Shown here in pieces: positions 1-14,200 of a DNA stretch of 64,000 bases (position 1 is its first letter; each line of letters begins with the position of its first letter). The position numbers were made by a program, and so were the translations under genes. The stretch covers positions 12,801,755 through 12,865,754 of the forward strand of contig OV121091.1 in the NCBI GenBank assembly GCA_921293015.1, given 5' to 3'. The notes below the pieces were generated by a model. It saw only the letters and a list, made by a program, of their open reading frames with translations. It did no database searches and was not told the origin of the DNA. The stretch is from Phorcus lineatus (taxonomy: Eukaryota > Mollusca > Gastropoda > Trochida > Trochidae).

Positions 1-1350
1 TGTTTCAAAATTTCATCTACAATTACTCAGTTTATTCACGGTGAAAACAATGAAAGTCGCTTGTCGTTATCATTTGAACCAAGAGGTGTTCTTAGCTGTT
101 GAATGTTAAGGAGTTTAAAGTCACAAATTATATCAATTTGAGCAAAGGTAAGCAGTCACAGATATATGTGTTATCTGATACTTTCGTAGAAATCTTTGAA
201 TGGCTGTTTAAAGGCACAAAACCAATTCATAAATAAATTTTCCTGATGAAAATTCATCCTGAGACATCAGCGCGTTCGTATCCGCCTAGCTCCGACAATA
301 CCCCGTTATTCATCAGGATTAGATTCTCGTATTGCCATTTATAACCAACCAATGAAATGTTTCACTTCAAGCAGTAGCGGAATCACCCGGATGAGAGGTC
401 ATGCGAGTGTCAGTCACATAAACAAATGAGAGCACATTTTATTATAGTCAGTTCGTTGGCATGAATATTGTTTCGCAGTTACTAAGTTTTAATTACTGAG
501 GAATTAACAGATATGACATTTTGCACCAAAAACAAATCGTTTTATTTTCGAAGCTATCCCGCGGCCGAACTTGCTTTCTGATAAATTGCAAGATTGAAAT
601 ACCGCTGAGTAACCAGACGCCACTGTTATGGTTCGTTTGATATCGAGGTATTTTATAAGTTATGCGGATACGAAAACGCTGACGTAGCAGGAATATTTTT
701 CTAAGTTGTGAGCAAATTCTTTTTGAACGCTAATCTCACCATATAGCCGATACTTTCCCGTTTTTTGTTAGATTTTTTAGGAAACCTCTAGATTAATGAA
801 TTTCAAAGCCTAGTAATTTGACAAATTTTGGGTTTGTCTTTTTAAAAAAGTCAGTATCATATTTTCCTTACTAACAGTTCGACGTAATGTTCCTTTGAAT
901 CTATTTTCTATGTTTGGATTATTTTGTTAAAGAAGTCGATAATTTCACACCAGTAAAAAAATTAACTCACATTGGCTACTGATGACAACCAGAAGAGTCG
1001 ACAATACAGTTGGGAGCATCATCCAAGTTGACCCCATCATCAGCTTTCTAAATGATATAAATTTTTGTTACTTTGATTGACTTGTAAAGTTTTAACTTAT
1101 TTTGCTAAAAATATTTTTTAAAGATTTGTTTATCAGATACAAGTCACTGAAAGTAAGGTAATTAGATAAAAAAAAATCAAAATTAGTTAGCACGGTTAAA
1201 GAACAAAAATCAATAACAACCAGGTCATATTTCCTCTCTCTTGAAGCGAGAAAATTAAGGCGAATCACAGGGTGAACTTAAAACGTGTGAATATTGAAAA
1301 TGCGACATATTATTGCCATGTACATAAGTACCATTATTAACAAGAACAAA

Positions 1351-1374
1351 AATAATAATAACAATAATGATAAA

Positions 1375-1422
<48 letters not shown>
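1351..1422. repeat. (AAT)n microsatellite
   Basis: Interrupted AAT trinucleotide run followed by a short GATGAC stretch. It creates poly-Asn and poly-Ile open frames on the two strands that are not genes. Confidence 0.9.
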
Positions 1423-1424
<2 letters not shown>

Positions 1425-2390
1425 TGATGACGACTCGAGCATGAACGAAACAAATTTGAAACCGAAAGAAGGAGCAATAGATCAATAGTGTAATCTTAGT
1501 TTACATTTAAACCTATGTCAACACGAATTGAACTATAAGTCAGGTATGGATTGAAAAATAACGTACTTTTGATTTCCTCAGTCTCTTCGGCCTGGACGAT
1601 TCGAGTGGCACATAGGAGAAATTATCCTCTTCATATACATTTCACAAAATTCATAAATTACCTGTAAATTTAGTTGAAAACTTTTAGATTAATGTTGTTT
1701 ATCATAAAATAATTTCATAGTGCATTTTTCTATTATTAAAGTAATTGGTCTTTTCTCACAAACAATGCCATCCAATTTTAAAAAATATTTTCACCCTGAT
1801 TTATTAGTGGTAATTTGAATTTTGAAAGTTGAAACAAGAGGAAAAGAAAAGATTTTGGCATCGTTTACTCCATATCATCTCATTTGCTCAGTCTGTATGG
1901 TATAACTTGCAAGTATTTATATCTAATCTTATTTATTTTTATGAAAATTAGGATTGGAGCTTCTAACAAATGTAAAGATAAAACATGAATTTTCAGATTT
2001 TGAGGACCTGATAACAACAAATATCTTTAAGATATTGTTATTTATGAACACACAGTATGCTATTATATCCTAAATTACATCATTTCATGAAAAAATTAAT
2101 AAAACTAAATTCATGTATGGATGTATTAAAGAAGATGACTAACGAAGTGTCATTTTCTTGTCGTTCGTTCTTATGACGACATTAAACAAAGGTGTATTTT
2201 CACATGAAAAAATATTACTCTATTATATGAATAAAGGTGAAAACTTTTTATGATAGTGGACATTTCAAAATGCTTTTAACTCCTCTAAGTACAAGCTTTA
2301 AAATATTCTTATTGATACTGATGAATTTATATAATTTGAGTTCTAATTTTAATTGGGTATGCATGAAACAAAATGACAAGAAATGAGGTG

Positions 2391-2648
2391 ATTTGGGGAT
2401 TAACGCCGCTTTCAAGAGTATTTTTCTTATATCATGGCTGCTAGTGTTATTGAGAAAGCCAGCAACACCATTGTGGCTCTGCATTGCGGTGAAACCAGCG
2501 AGCATCGGCTGGAAGTAGCGGACCATTGATGAAATTCAGTATAGCATTGCAGCCAAACCTCACTATGTGTAGATCAGTTCTTTACTGCAGATAAAGTTGC
2601 CAAGCCCCCGGCGGGAATAACACCACGAACGTCTTGATCCGAAGAATA
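2391..2648 (+). mobile_element. SINE-like dispersed repeat, copy 1
   Basis: Begins with the motif GGATTAACGCCGCTTTCAAG and carries ATTGCGGTGAAACC and AGCATTGCA blocks that recur in the same order at 32.6 kb and 63.6 kb. The ACGCCGCTTT..ATATCATGGC core resembles a dispersed repeat I recall as abundant in gastropod genomes; that family link is from memory and is not proven here. Confidence 0.6.
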
Positions 2649-3259
2649 GAATATACTGTGTTTTGAAATTCAATAGACTTATCCATTCCCATAAACTTGA
2701 ATCTAGAGTTTACAAGGTATAACCTTCATCTTTCGGCGTTTTGGCAAAAACTCCAGCTTATATACGAGATGGCACTCGTCTAGTTATTTATGAGTTGGTG
2801 AACAAGGTTCTTTTGTGCTCTTTTTACTTCACCATGTTCACAAGAATACAAATATCTTGAAGCAAACAATGGTGGACGCCAGAGTACTGAAATCGCTTTC
2901 ATCCTTAAAAACATCGCTTGTTTTTTTACGGAACTCCCTAAATACTAAGATAGTCTTAGGTACCGTTCGTTACCATTTTCCATGGAAAATCTTAGCACTA
3001 GAGGTTGAAAATCTGGACTCTTGCTCTTTTCAACAGCTTTTTAATTCCACCGATGTGGTGGTCGGAAAATGACATTTTCTAGACAGAAATGGTTACGCAA
3101 CCAAAACTATCCGAATTTTGCACGATGGCATATTATTCAGAAACATGGCATTAAAAGCACAACGAAATTAATTTTGACAGGTTTTGTTTTTTCTTTTTCT
3201 TGAAGTTTGAGCTGAAATAATTAAGAAGTAAAATACGTTGACGCTTACAAAAGAACACG

Positions 3260-3700
3260 TTAAAGGCGTTAGCGCACACCAAAACTTCGTTAACATAACG
3301 AATGCACAGTTGGTGCATACCTTTTAATGTTAATACACCAACAAGGCTAATACTATGTTATTAAATCGGTTAGTTTACAACATTGCTTTAATAATCTTTA
3401 TTTCATCCTTTGTTCTCAGTTCAGAGTAAAGGTATATTCTAAAGTTGCACACATTGCTAGTTCGGCCATTTTTAATAATTCATCCGTTTTGTACACAGCT
3501 TGGCAGAGATTGTTTTAAATCTCGAAACCGGAAGCAGCCGTCTTAACATTTGCATCGTTAGTTTGTTGGTCAATTGTAGAGATTGATAGGTATTTCATTG
3601 TATGAATAGAAAGTAAACGTGTATGCCTATGTCCTCATATGTGTTAAAATTGCAAATTTGAACCGGAAACGGGTTCCATATCGGCTTTAAGTCAAATTCA
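3260..3700 (+). mobile_element. TTAA-flanked non-autonomous element, deleted copy
   Basis: Starts TTAAAGGCGTTAGCGCACAC and follows the same internal order as the complete copies at 35.1 and 58.98 kb (blocks around GTTTACAACATTG, TTTGTTCTCAGTTCAGAGT and ATCCGTTTTG). Its middle is shortened relative to those copies and the right end is diverged. No coding capacity. Confidence 0.6.
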
Positions 3701-5796
3701 CACTGACAAACCGTGATAAAAGTTATTGACGCATTGCGTCAATTAGATTACTATACAGACTTCTTATCTAGCAATTTATATCTTAGTGATGCACAAACTA
3801 AGTGTTAGATGTTAAAGCTGTCGTCATATATTAGGACGATTTGATACCAGTGCTGTAACCAATTTTCTACAGGCGCTAAACCATAAATTCCATGAAGCAT
3901 ACAATTTTGTCTATATTGAATGCAATATCTTATATACCTATGTAAAGTTAGGGCAGAAAAAAGGCATGTAATACAGAAGAAGTCTTAGAAGTCGTTCTTT
4001 CCTCTTTTTACTCGTGTTTACCTCTAACTTGATTGGTAGCAATGGTACATTGAACCAGCGCGGTACAACCAATGGATTGCTAAGTTCAGCCAATGCTCGC
4101 AAGTTTCACCACAATGCATATTCCCATTATTGTAGCGAGTTTGCATGTAGAACATATTTTGACTATTTGTTAAATAGATTTCGTGAACTATCATTGGAAC
4201 CTTGCAAATTTGGTGATTTATTGTTTTGATTCAACTTCTCGTACACCAAATCCTTAGACAATTAACAAGATGTTGATTCTTTGGTCTAACATTTCACGTC
4301 CTCAAATTAAACCTGACAATGACGTCAATAACTACTTATTAAAATCCTCATCCAAGATATATTATTTCATATTTTTCACGTCTGGTTATTTGTGATAAAG
4401 TGACAAGGTCTGTACATTTGAATTTTACCTTTTGTTTCATATTTTGCAATGAGAAAAATGTCTGATAACGAAAATAAGTGAAAAATTTGGGAGATGGGGT
4501 ATTTTCAATAAGATCATTACACCTGTCTTCTATCTGCATAATTAATAACCCCCCATCAAACAAATTAGTCTTTCTGCTTTTAAAGAGTTTTTTAAAATTT
4601 AAATTTCGTATTTTCGATCATGATTCACTTGAGAGTACATACTTACCTTGAGAGAATTGCACTTACGATGCAATTTTTTTTATTTCAATGTAAAATTATA
4701 GACGGAAATGCAATCACAAGGCAATTATCCTTCTTTCAAATCATTTGATTTTCATATTTATTTTCCTTAATTCAACTGTCAATGCAAAAAAAAATCATAA
4801 ATCTTAAACACATCGGAAAAAAATGTAAAATACCATATGCCACAACGACAATCGTATATATTCAGCGAAACAAATCATTTCTTAAGAATTGCTTAACGTT
4901 TCCCTGGTGTTCCGATGTAAGTAACAAATTTGTGATTTTAGTTGTCTTTCGGGGCTTTTCTTGAAACAATCTTATTATGACTGCTATATCTCTACTTTGA
5001 AGGTATACCGCTCAATATTCTTAATATTTGTATGATTTCAAATAGTAGGGATAATTATTGAAATATGGTGCGAGTATCGGTGTTCATTAACTTTATGATG
5101 TAAGTATTCTTAATTTCTTAATGAGATGGTTTTGGCAATAGGAACAAATGTCTGTAAACGGTTGAAAGTTATTCAACCATTGTTCTGAAGGGCAAAGAAT
5201 TTATCCAGTGCGCCAGGGCATGTATCGCAATTCTTTCGATGCCAACTGCATCTCTTCTTAATGTTAGATTCCTTGCTACGTTTTGGTAAGAGTTAATTTG
5301 AAAAAAAGATAGTACAATCACTTGGTATTTTTTCATAAGTGAACAAGAGAGAAACGGACAATGTCTACAACGAGGCCCAGCAGTGTATACGCACTGATTC
5401 TCGGTTCGAAGAAATAGACACATTATCACCTTGGATGGTAATCAATATTTCACAAACCTCCTATGAATAAGAAAACATTGTTCCTCATTGTTTTCATATT
5501 ATTCATTAAGTTTGGATTTCGTTCGGGTTTTTTTTAAAGATGAAAAATACCTCATTAGATTATTTTCGATATTAAAAACGAACTAGATATGTCACTGAAA
5601 TATTGAACAAGGAATACTACAATAGGCAGTGTAGCTGGCTTTGCACGAAGTAAATATCTCTAGTTCAACAGATTTGTCATCTTGAGAAACCGAATATGCT
5701 AGATTTGTCCTTTCATTGGATGTTTATTTTTAGAATTTTACGAGCCTTTTGACCTAACACAGATCAGGATATATATGAGAATGACTACATTGTCTA

Positions 5797-5881
5797 TGAC
5801 GTCACAATTTTAGACATGTACAAAGAGCTTGTGTAAGTATCCTTACACAAGCTCTTTGTACATGTCCAAAATAGTGACGTC

Positions 5882-5882
<1 letters not shown>
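5797..5882. repeat. Near-perfect 42-bp hairpin (foldback)
   Basis: Two ~42-bp arms, 5797-5838 and 5841-5882, are reverse complements with about one mismatch and a two-base loop. The outer ends carry the palindrome TGACGTCA. It is directly followed by an (AT)n run, as is common for small MITEs. Confidence 0.85.

Positions 5883-5883
<1 letters not shown>

Positions 5884-5921
<38 letters not shown>
5884..5921. repeat. (AT)n microsatellite
   Basis: Pure AT dinucleotide run abutting the hairpin to its left. Confidence 0.95.
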
Positions 5922-5922
<1 letters not shown>

Positions 5923-6837
5923 CTGGTCTGCGGATTCAAATGCACTGTGGCAGTAATTTTTGGCGACGCATGGCTTCGTTTCGATATTTCTTGTTCTTAA
6001 TGAATTCGCAGAACGTCAGTTAATGAAACCTACGAAACAACAATATTAGTAAAATATTTAAAGAGGATTGTACAATACCCATTTAATGAAAAAAAGGAAT
6101 GCACCCTCAAATTACGTTTCCACAAGAAATACCATAAGATTTGAACTCTCACCTATGAAGCTCCTGCAGATGTTCTTATGTCCTCGATTGCATATTAACC
6201 ACTATGAAACAATTGCATTTTTGGAAAGAAAGCATATAGACAAGAAAATATCAATGGATTGAGTGGTATAATATATTTAAAAGGACAGTCCTATCAGGGT
6301 GTTTTGGGGAAACGAAATTCAAGGGGACATTCCTGTTTATGCCAACATGTTATTTGTACATGCATGATTATAACAAAACACAGTTGAAAAATGTTACTGA
6401 GGGTAGAATTTTAGTAGTTCATAAGTAGGAACGTATACTAGCATAAAGAACACGACAATGCAAAGTGAAGCCATGCACCGGCAAATAGAGCGGGAAATGC
6501 CTTGATACAGCATAACAACACATTTTTGATTATTCGTATCACAAGGCATTCGTAAATGTGTGAATATTCTCTCCATACGTATATAGTCTTATTTTTTTAG
6601 CTTCTCAACTTTGTAAAAGTAGGCTGCTGCGCGCTCTTTCGTGTCATGCATTCCCTCAAATAACAACATGGGAAGACGATTGCCTATGAAACAGCCTCTT
6701 TAAAGTCATTGTCTCAATTTCACAAAGCCAAACAGGGAACTAATTATTCTCGGCGAGGAAATAGTTGATAACTTACAAACATCCATCTTCCTTTTCAAGG
6801 CTTAGAGAGGCACAGAATAATGCTCATCAGTTCAGTA

Positions 6838-7129
6838 TAGTGACATAAACGGGTAAAAAATCGGGATTCGTGATCGAAAATCGGATAGTGGCGCGCGCCT
6901 ATGTCTTTACCGTAATTTTGGAAACTTATTTACATCAGACACAAAGACAAACTAGGTTAATAGAGTTAATTGGGTCATTTAACGAATGTTCAGATAAGTT
7001 AGACACAGAATTTCGAACATTTTAACATTTCACATTTAACATTTTTATACATTCAACTCAGGTGATAAGGTATTTTGGCTTTTACTATAGCCACAATAAA
7101 AAACATGAGATATACTCTGTGTCACTTGA
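6838..7129 (+). mobile_element. Dispersed element with CTCTGTGTCACTT end, copy 1
   Basis: Shares blocks with 45830-46301 in the same order: ATCGAAAA(T/C)CGGA, GGCGCGCGCC, GTAATTTT, then TAGCCACA and the terminal ATACTCTGTGTCACTT. The left end is poorly kept. No coding capacity. Confidence 0.6.
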
Positions 7130-7329
7130 ACTGGCGATAGGAAGCCTTGCGTAGGAGGATGACATACAGCTTTCTTCTTCTGTTTGAAACATTTTTATTT
7201 GTATGTCCTTTTATATTTTTTAACAGCTGCTCAGCCGGCAAGTACATGCAAATGAAGTTGACTTACGAGTACGATGTAGTTAGCAGCTAGCAACTACATT
7301 GCCTATATGTATGACATTTGTCTTTCAGT

Positions 7330-7773
7330 CAGTCTGATTAAAATCGACCATGTTCCGAAGAATAAAAGTTTCAAAATATTGACTTTACCGAGATTCGAAC
7401 TCTATATGTGTAGGCTATCTTCTCCACTAGGTCTGACCGCAGCCTACTGTAGCGCACGTGCTGACACCAGTTTAGCGCATACAAAACCTAGTCATTAGCG
7501 AACCAATCGCATCATCGCGTTTAAAATAAGGATAGCAGCAGTCAATGTTAACGAATGGTGAATGAGAGTTACTTGCCCCTAGCTACTGATACCGAATGCT
7601 TTTGCCGCACGCATTGTGATTGGTTAGCTGTGTTTACGTAAGAACGTGCGCTACAGTAGGCTGCGGTCAGACCTAGTGGAGAAGATAGCCTACACATATA
7701 GAGTTCGAATCTCGGTAGAGTCAATATTTTGAAACTTTTATTCTTCGGAACATGGTCGATTTTAATCAGACTG
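7330..7773. mobile_element. MULE-like MITE with 130-bp terminal inverted repeats and 10-bp target duplication
   Basis: Arms 7330-7459 and 7644-7773 are almost identical reverse complements, from CAGTCTGATTAAAATCGACC inwards. A direct 10-bp duplication GTCTTTCAGT flanks it (7320-7329 and 7774-7783). Long inverted repeats with a 9-11 bp target duplication are characteristic of Mutator-like elements. The 184-bp core codes for nothing, so it is non-autonomous. The near-identity of the arms suggests a young insertion. Confidence 0.8.
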
Positions 7774-8164
7774 GTCTTTCAGTTTACCACCACCAGTATA
7801 TCTGCTTCCTGTAAGTGAAGAATGTAAACATGAACCTTCAATATTTTATTATGTGAATTTCATGTGTTCTAACACTTTTGCAAATGGTGTGTCCTGCGTG
7901 TGGCCTACCATTAGATAAGTTAAGACAATATTTGCATAACTGTTACAAACATAAGGGGAAGATGGTGGGAGTGATGAACTATTGCTTAGCTTGCATAAAA
8001 GATTCATTTGATAGCAAAGACAATGACTCTTGGTTTTATTTCGTGCACGTTACATTCTTGGCATTTAAACAATAATACTTTCATTGAATAATGTAGCTAG
8101 TAATGTTAATATTGGAACAGCTTGCAGCTGAAAAAGTAGAAAATAACTTTCTTATTATTTCAGA

Positions 8165-8219
8165 ATGGGTGTGACCGAATTTCTAGTTCTTCTTTCAATG
8201 ACCATTGGAGTTATCTGCT
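8165..8219 (+). CDS. Gene B exon: signal peptide
   Basis: An acceptor CAG at 8161-8163 is followed one base later by ATG. It encodes MGVTEFLVLLSMTIGVIC, a Met, short polar start and hydrophobic core typical of a secretory signal. A donor GTGGGT at 8220 gives phase 1, which joins the first VWA exon in frame; the competing donor GTGAAG at 8224 would give the wrong phase. An upstream untranslated exon is implied. Confidence 0.7.
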
Positions 8220-11200
8220 GTGGGTGAAGTAAAACAGAGCATTTTTTCTATATTATTTTATCATTATAATATAAGTATTCATAATTTATTAAATTGTTTG
8301 ACATAACAGTCTGTTTGCAGTATTTGTAAATGAGGTTAAAACAATAGGTTACATGCGACGTATTAATAAAATGCTTTTTCTTCAGTAAAACAATGCAGCA
8401 TGCCTACAGACATAATTCTCCTGCTTGATGGTTCTGGCAGTGTCTCGGCTGACGATTGGATAAATCAATTAAGTTTTGCAGAAAGATTTATTGAAACTCT
8501 TGACATCAAACCAGACGGAATCCGTGTTGGAGTTGTCACGTTTGGCAAAGTCATAGGAGACGTCATTGGACTTGAACCCTTTGTTTCCAAATCTGAGTTG
8601 AAAACGCTCCTTAGAGGTTTAGTACAACCAATGTCTAAGACCAATACTGCATTGGGTATAGAGCAAGTTCGAGAACTTTTCAGGCATCAGGGACGTCCAG
8701 ACGTGGCCTACAAGGCTGTTGTGCTAACTGATGGCCAATCTACAAACAAAACACAAACCATCAAACAAGCCGAAATTGCAGAGAGTGACGGGATCGTCAT
8801 GACGGCTGTTGGCATTGGTAGAGATATTGACATTGCAGAACTGAAGGCAATCGCAAGCTCTGAAAAGCATCTATTTAATGTCTCTGACTTCGAATCTCTA
8901 CCTGGACTCCTGGAAGACCTCACGCAAGGCATATGTAGAGTTGAGGTGAATTTGGGTGAGTAAAGTAAAGTTGATACTCAAAGTTGATGTACTAAATTCT
9001 ATGGTTGCTGATTTTAATAGTTGATCACGATCTTCTTATTTCCAAAATTTTTATTGCCAAAATATATACCTACAAAGTTGTTTACCATTGGCACCGAGTT
9101 CCTATAGCTTTTCAAATGATATATAGATGTAAAAGTTAAATGTTCATGGTTTATGTATCAAGTATTCTTTAAAAATAACAAACTGAAGATTGATCTTCAT
9201 ATAAGTTCATTACCAACCGGTGTCACAACATAGTGATCATCGGGGTAACTTATACGTTGTATTTGTAAATGAGGTTAAAACAATAGGTTACATGCGACGT
9301 TTTATGAAAAAGGTAGATTAGGAACACGCAATTGATTGTTAACCATTTTAATAAAATGCTTTTTCTTCAGTAAAACAATGCAGCATGCCTACAGACATAA
9401 TTCTCCTGCTTGATGGTTCTGGCAGTGTCTCGGCTGACGATTGGATAAATCAATTAAGTTTTGCAGAAAGATTTATTGAAACTCTTGACATCAAACCAGA
9501 CGGAATCCGTGTTGGAGTTGTCACGTTTGGCAAAGTCATAGGAGACGTCATTGGACTTGAACCCTTTGTTTCCAAATCTGAGTTGAAAACGCTCCTTAGA
9601 GGTTTAGTACAACCAATGTCTAAGACCAATACTGCATTGGGTATAGAGCAAGTTCGAGAACTTTTCAGGCATCAGGGACGTCCAGACGTGGCCTACAAGG
9701 CTGTTGTGCTAACTGATGGCCAATCTACAAACAAAACACAAACCATCAAACAAGCCGAAATTGCAGAGAGTGACGGGATCGTCATGACGGCTGTTGGCAT
9801 TGGTAGAGATATTGACATTGCAGAACTGAAGGCAATCGCAAGCTCTGAAAAGCATCTATTTAATGTCTCTGACTTCGAATCTCTACCTGGACTCCTGGAA
9901 GACCTCACGCAAGGCATATGTAGAGTTGAGGTGAATTTGGGTGAGTAAAGTAAAGTTGATACTCAAAGTTGATGTACTAAATTCTATGGTTGCTGATTTT
10001 AATAGTTGATCACGATCTTCTTATTTCCAAAATTTTTATTGCCAAAATATATACCTACAAAGTTGTTTACCATTGGCACCGAGTTCCTATAGCTTTTCAA
10101 ATGATATATAGATGTAAAAGTTAAATGTTCATGGTTTATGTATCAAGTATTCTTTAAAAATAACAAACTGAAGATTGATCTTCATATAAGTTCATTACCA
10201 ACCGGTGTCACAACATAGTGATCATCGGGGTAACTTATACGTTGCATTTGTAAATGAGGTTAAAACAATCGGTTACATGCGACGTTTTATGAAAAAGGTA
10301 GATTAGGAACACGCAATTGATTGTTAACCATTTTAATAAAATGCTTTTTCTTCAGTAAAACAATGCAGCATGCCTACAGACATAATTCTCCTGCTTGATG
10401 GTTCTGGCAGTGTCTCGGCTGACGATTGGATAAATCAATTAAGTTTTGCAGAAAGATTTATTGAAACTCTTGACATCAAACCAGACGGAATCCGTGTTGG
10501 AGTTGTCACGTTTGGCAAAGTCATAGGAGACGTCATTGGACTTGAACCCTTTGTTTCCAAATCTGAGTTGAAAACGCTCCTTAGAGGTTTAGTACAACCA
10601 ATGTCTAAGACCAATACTGCATTGGGTATAGAGCAAGTTCGAGAACTTTTCAGGCATCAGGGACGTCCAGACGTGGCCTACAAGGCTGTTGTGCTAACTG
10701 ATGGCCAATCTACAAACAAAACACAAACCATCAAACAAGCCGAAATTGCAGAGAGTGACGGGATCGTCATGACGGCTGTTGGCATTGGTAGAGATATTGA
10801 CATGGCAGAACTGAAGGCAATCGCAAGCTCTGAAAAGCATCTATTTAATGTCTCTGACTTCGAATCTCTACCTGGACTCCTGGAGGACCTCACGCAAGGC
10901 ATATGTAGAGTTGAGGTGAATTTGGGTGAGTAAAGTAAAGTTGATACTCAAAGTTGATGCACTAAATTCTATGGTTGCTGATTTTAATAGCTGATCACGA
11001 TCTTCTTATTTCCAAAATTTTTATGGCCAAAATATATACCAACAAAGTTGTTTACCATTGGCACCGAGTTCCTATAGCTTTTCAAATGATATATAGATGT
11101 AAAAGTTAAATGTTCATGGTTTATGTATCAAGTATTCTTTAAAAATAACAAACTGAAGATTGGTCTTCATATAAGTTCATTACCAACCGGTTTCACAACA

Positions 11201-14200
11201 TAGTGATCATCAGGGTAACTTATACATTGTATTTGTAAATGAGGTTAAAACAATAGGTTACATGCGACGTTTTATGAAAAAGGTAGATTAGGAACACGCA
11301 ATTGATTGTTAACCATTTTAATGAAATGCTTTTTCTTCAGTAAAACAATGCAGCATGCCTACAGACATAATTTTCCTGCTTGATGGTTCTGGCAGTGTCT
11401 CGGCTGACGATTGGATAAATCAATTAAGTTTTGCAGAAAGATTTATTGAAACTCTTGACATCAAACCAGACGGAATCCGTGTTGGAGTTGTCACGTTTGG
11501 CAAAGTCATAGGAGACGTCATTGGACTTGAACCCTTTGTTTCCAAATCTGAGTTGAAAACGCTCCTTAGAGGTTTAGTACAACCAATGTCTAAGACCAAT
11601 ACTGCATTGGGTATAGAGCAAGTTCGAGAACTTTTCAGGCATCAGGGACGTCCAGACGTGGCCTACAAGGCTGTTGTGCTAACTGATGGCCAATCTACAA
11701 ACAAAACACAAACCATCAAACAAGCCGAAATTGCAGAGAGTGACGGGATCGTCATGACGGCTGTTGGCATTGGTAGAGATATTGACATGGCAGAACTGAA
11801 GGCAATCGCAAGCTCTGAAAAGCATCTATTTAATGTCTCTGACTTCGAATCTCTACCTGGACTTCTGGAAGACCTCACGCAAGGCATATGTAGAGTTGAG
11901 GTGAATTTGGGTGAGTAAAGTAAAGTTGATACTCAAAGTTGATGTACTAAATTCTATGGTTGCTGATTTTAATAGCTGATCACGATCTTCTTATTTCCAA
12001 AATTTTTATTGCCAAAATATATACCTACAAAGTTGTTTACCATTGGCACCGAGTTCCTATAGCTTTTCAAATGATATATAGATGTAAAAGTTAAATGTTC
12101 ATGGTTTATGTATCAAGTATTCTTTAAAAATAACAAACTGAAGATTGGTCTTCATATAAGTTCATTACCAACCGGTTTCACAACATAGTGATCATCAGGG
12201 TAACTTATACATTGTATTTGTAAATGAGGTTAAAACAATAGGTTACATGCGACGTTTTATGAAAAAGGTAGATTAGAAACACGCAATTGATTGTTAACCA
12301 TTTTAATCAAATGCTTTTTCTTCAGTAAAACAATGCAGCATGCCTACAGACATAATTCTCCTGCTTGATGGTTCTGGCAGTGTCTCGGCTGACGATTGGA
12401 TAAATCAATTAAGTTTTGCAGAAAGATTTATTGAAACTCTTGACATCAAACCAGACGGAATCCGTGTTGGAGTTGTCACGTTTGGCAAAGTCATAGGAGA
12501 CGTCATTGGACTTGAACCCTTTGTTTCCAAATCTGAGTTGAAAACGCTCCTTAGAGGTTTAGTACAACCAATGTCTAAGACCAATACTGCATTGGGTATA
12601 GAGCAAGTTCGAGAAATTTTCAGGCATCAGGGACGTCCAGACGTGGCCTACAAGGCTGTTGTGCTAACTGATGGCCAATCTACAAACAAAACACAAACCA
12701 TCAAACAAGCCGAAATTGCAGAGAGTGACGGGATCGTCATGACGGCTGTTGGCATTGGTAGAGATATTGACATGGCAGAACTGAAGGCAATCGCAAGCTC
12801 TGAAAAGCATCTATTTAATGTCTCTGACTTCGAATCTCTACCTGGACTCCTGGAAGACCTCACGCAAGGCATATGTAGAGTTGAGGTGAATTTGGGTGAG
12901 TAAAGTAAAGTTGATACTCAAAGTTGATGTACTAAATTCTATGGTTGCTGATTTTAATAGTTGATCACGATCTTCTTATTTCCAAAATTTTTATTGCCAA
13001 AATGTATACCTACAAAGTTGTTTACCATTGGCACCGAGTTCCTATAGCTTTTCAAATGATATATAGATGTAAAAGTTAAATGTTCATGGTTTATGTATCA
13101 AGTATTCTTTAAAAATAACAAACTGAAGATTGGTCTTCATATAAGTTCATTACCAACCGGTTTCACAACATAGTGATCATCAGGGTAACTTATACATTGT
13201 ATTTGTAAATGAGGTTAAAACAATAGGTTACATGCGACGTTTTATGAAAAAGGTAGATTAGGAACACGCAATTGATTGTTAACCATTTTAATGAAATGCT
13301 TTTTCTTCAGTAAAACAATGCAGCATGCCTACAGACATAATTTTCCTGCTTGATGGTTCTGGCAGTGTCTCGGCTGACGATTGGATAAATCAATTAAGTT
13401 TTGCAGAAAGATTTATTGAAACTCTTGACATCAAACCAGACGGAATCCGTGTTGGAGTTGTCACGTTTGGCAAAGTCATAGGAGACGTCATTGGACTTGA
13501 ACCCTTTGTTTCCAAATCTGAGTTGAAAACGCTCCTTAGAGGTTTAGTACAACCAATGTCTAAGACCAATACTGCATTGGGTATAGAGCAAGTTCGAGAA
13601 CTTTTCAGGCATCAGGGACGTCCAGACGTGGCCTACAAGGCTGTTGTGCTAACTGATGGCCAATCTACAAACAAAACACAAACCATCAAACAAGCCGAAA
13701 TTGCAGAGAGTGACGGGATCGTCATGACGGCTGTTGGCATTGGTAGAGATATTGACATGGCAGAACTAAAGGCAATCGCAAGCTCTGAAAAGCATCTATT
13801 TAATGTCTCTGACTTCGAATCTCTACCTGGACTCCTGGAAGACCTCACGCAAGGCATATGTAGAGTTGAGGTGAATTTGGGTGAGTAAAGTAAAGTTGAT
13901 ACTCAAAGTTGATGTACTAAATTCTATGGTTGCTGATTTTAATAGTTGATCACGATCTTCTTATTTCCAAAATTTTTATTGCCAAAATATATACCTACAA
14001 AGTTGTTTACCATTGGCACCGAGTTCCTATAGCTTTTCAAATGATATATAGATGTAAAAGTTAAATGTTCATGGTTTATGTATCAAGTATTCTTTAAAAA
14101 TAACAAATGAAGATTGGTCTTCATATAAGTTCATTACCAACCGGTTTCACAACATAGTGATCATCAGGGTAACTTATACATTGTATTTGTAAATGAGGTT

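Larger units (their letters stand above)
1..8160. other. Gene-poor flank with repeats only
   Basis: No open frame here looks like a conserved protein, and no exon with matching phase to the genes downstream was found apart from the signal-peptide exon at 8165. The stretch holds a microsatellite, a hairpin with an adjoining (AT)n run, one SINE-like copy and copies of three dispersed DNA elements, listed separately. The untranslated first exon of Gene B probably lies here, because the signal-peptide exon is preceded by a splice acceptor, but I could not locate it. Confidence 0.6.

Noticed and set aside
1255-1488. Poly-Ile and poly-Asn open frames
   Set aside because: Both are translations of an AAT microsatellite.
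8708-8932. 74-residue antisense open frame, repeated opposite every VWA exon
   Set aside because: It is a shadow of the conserved coding strand, copied nine times with the array, and has no domain or exon signals.
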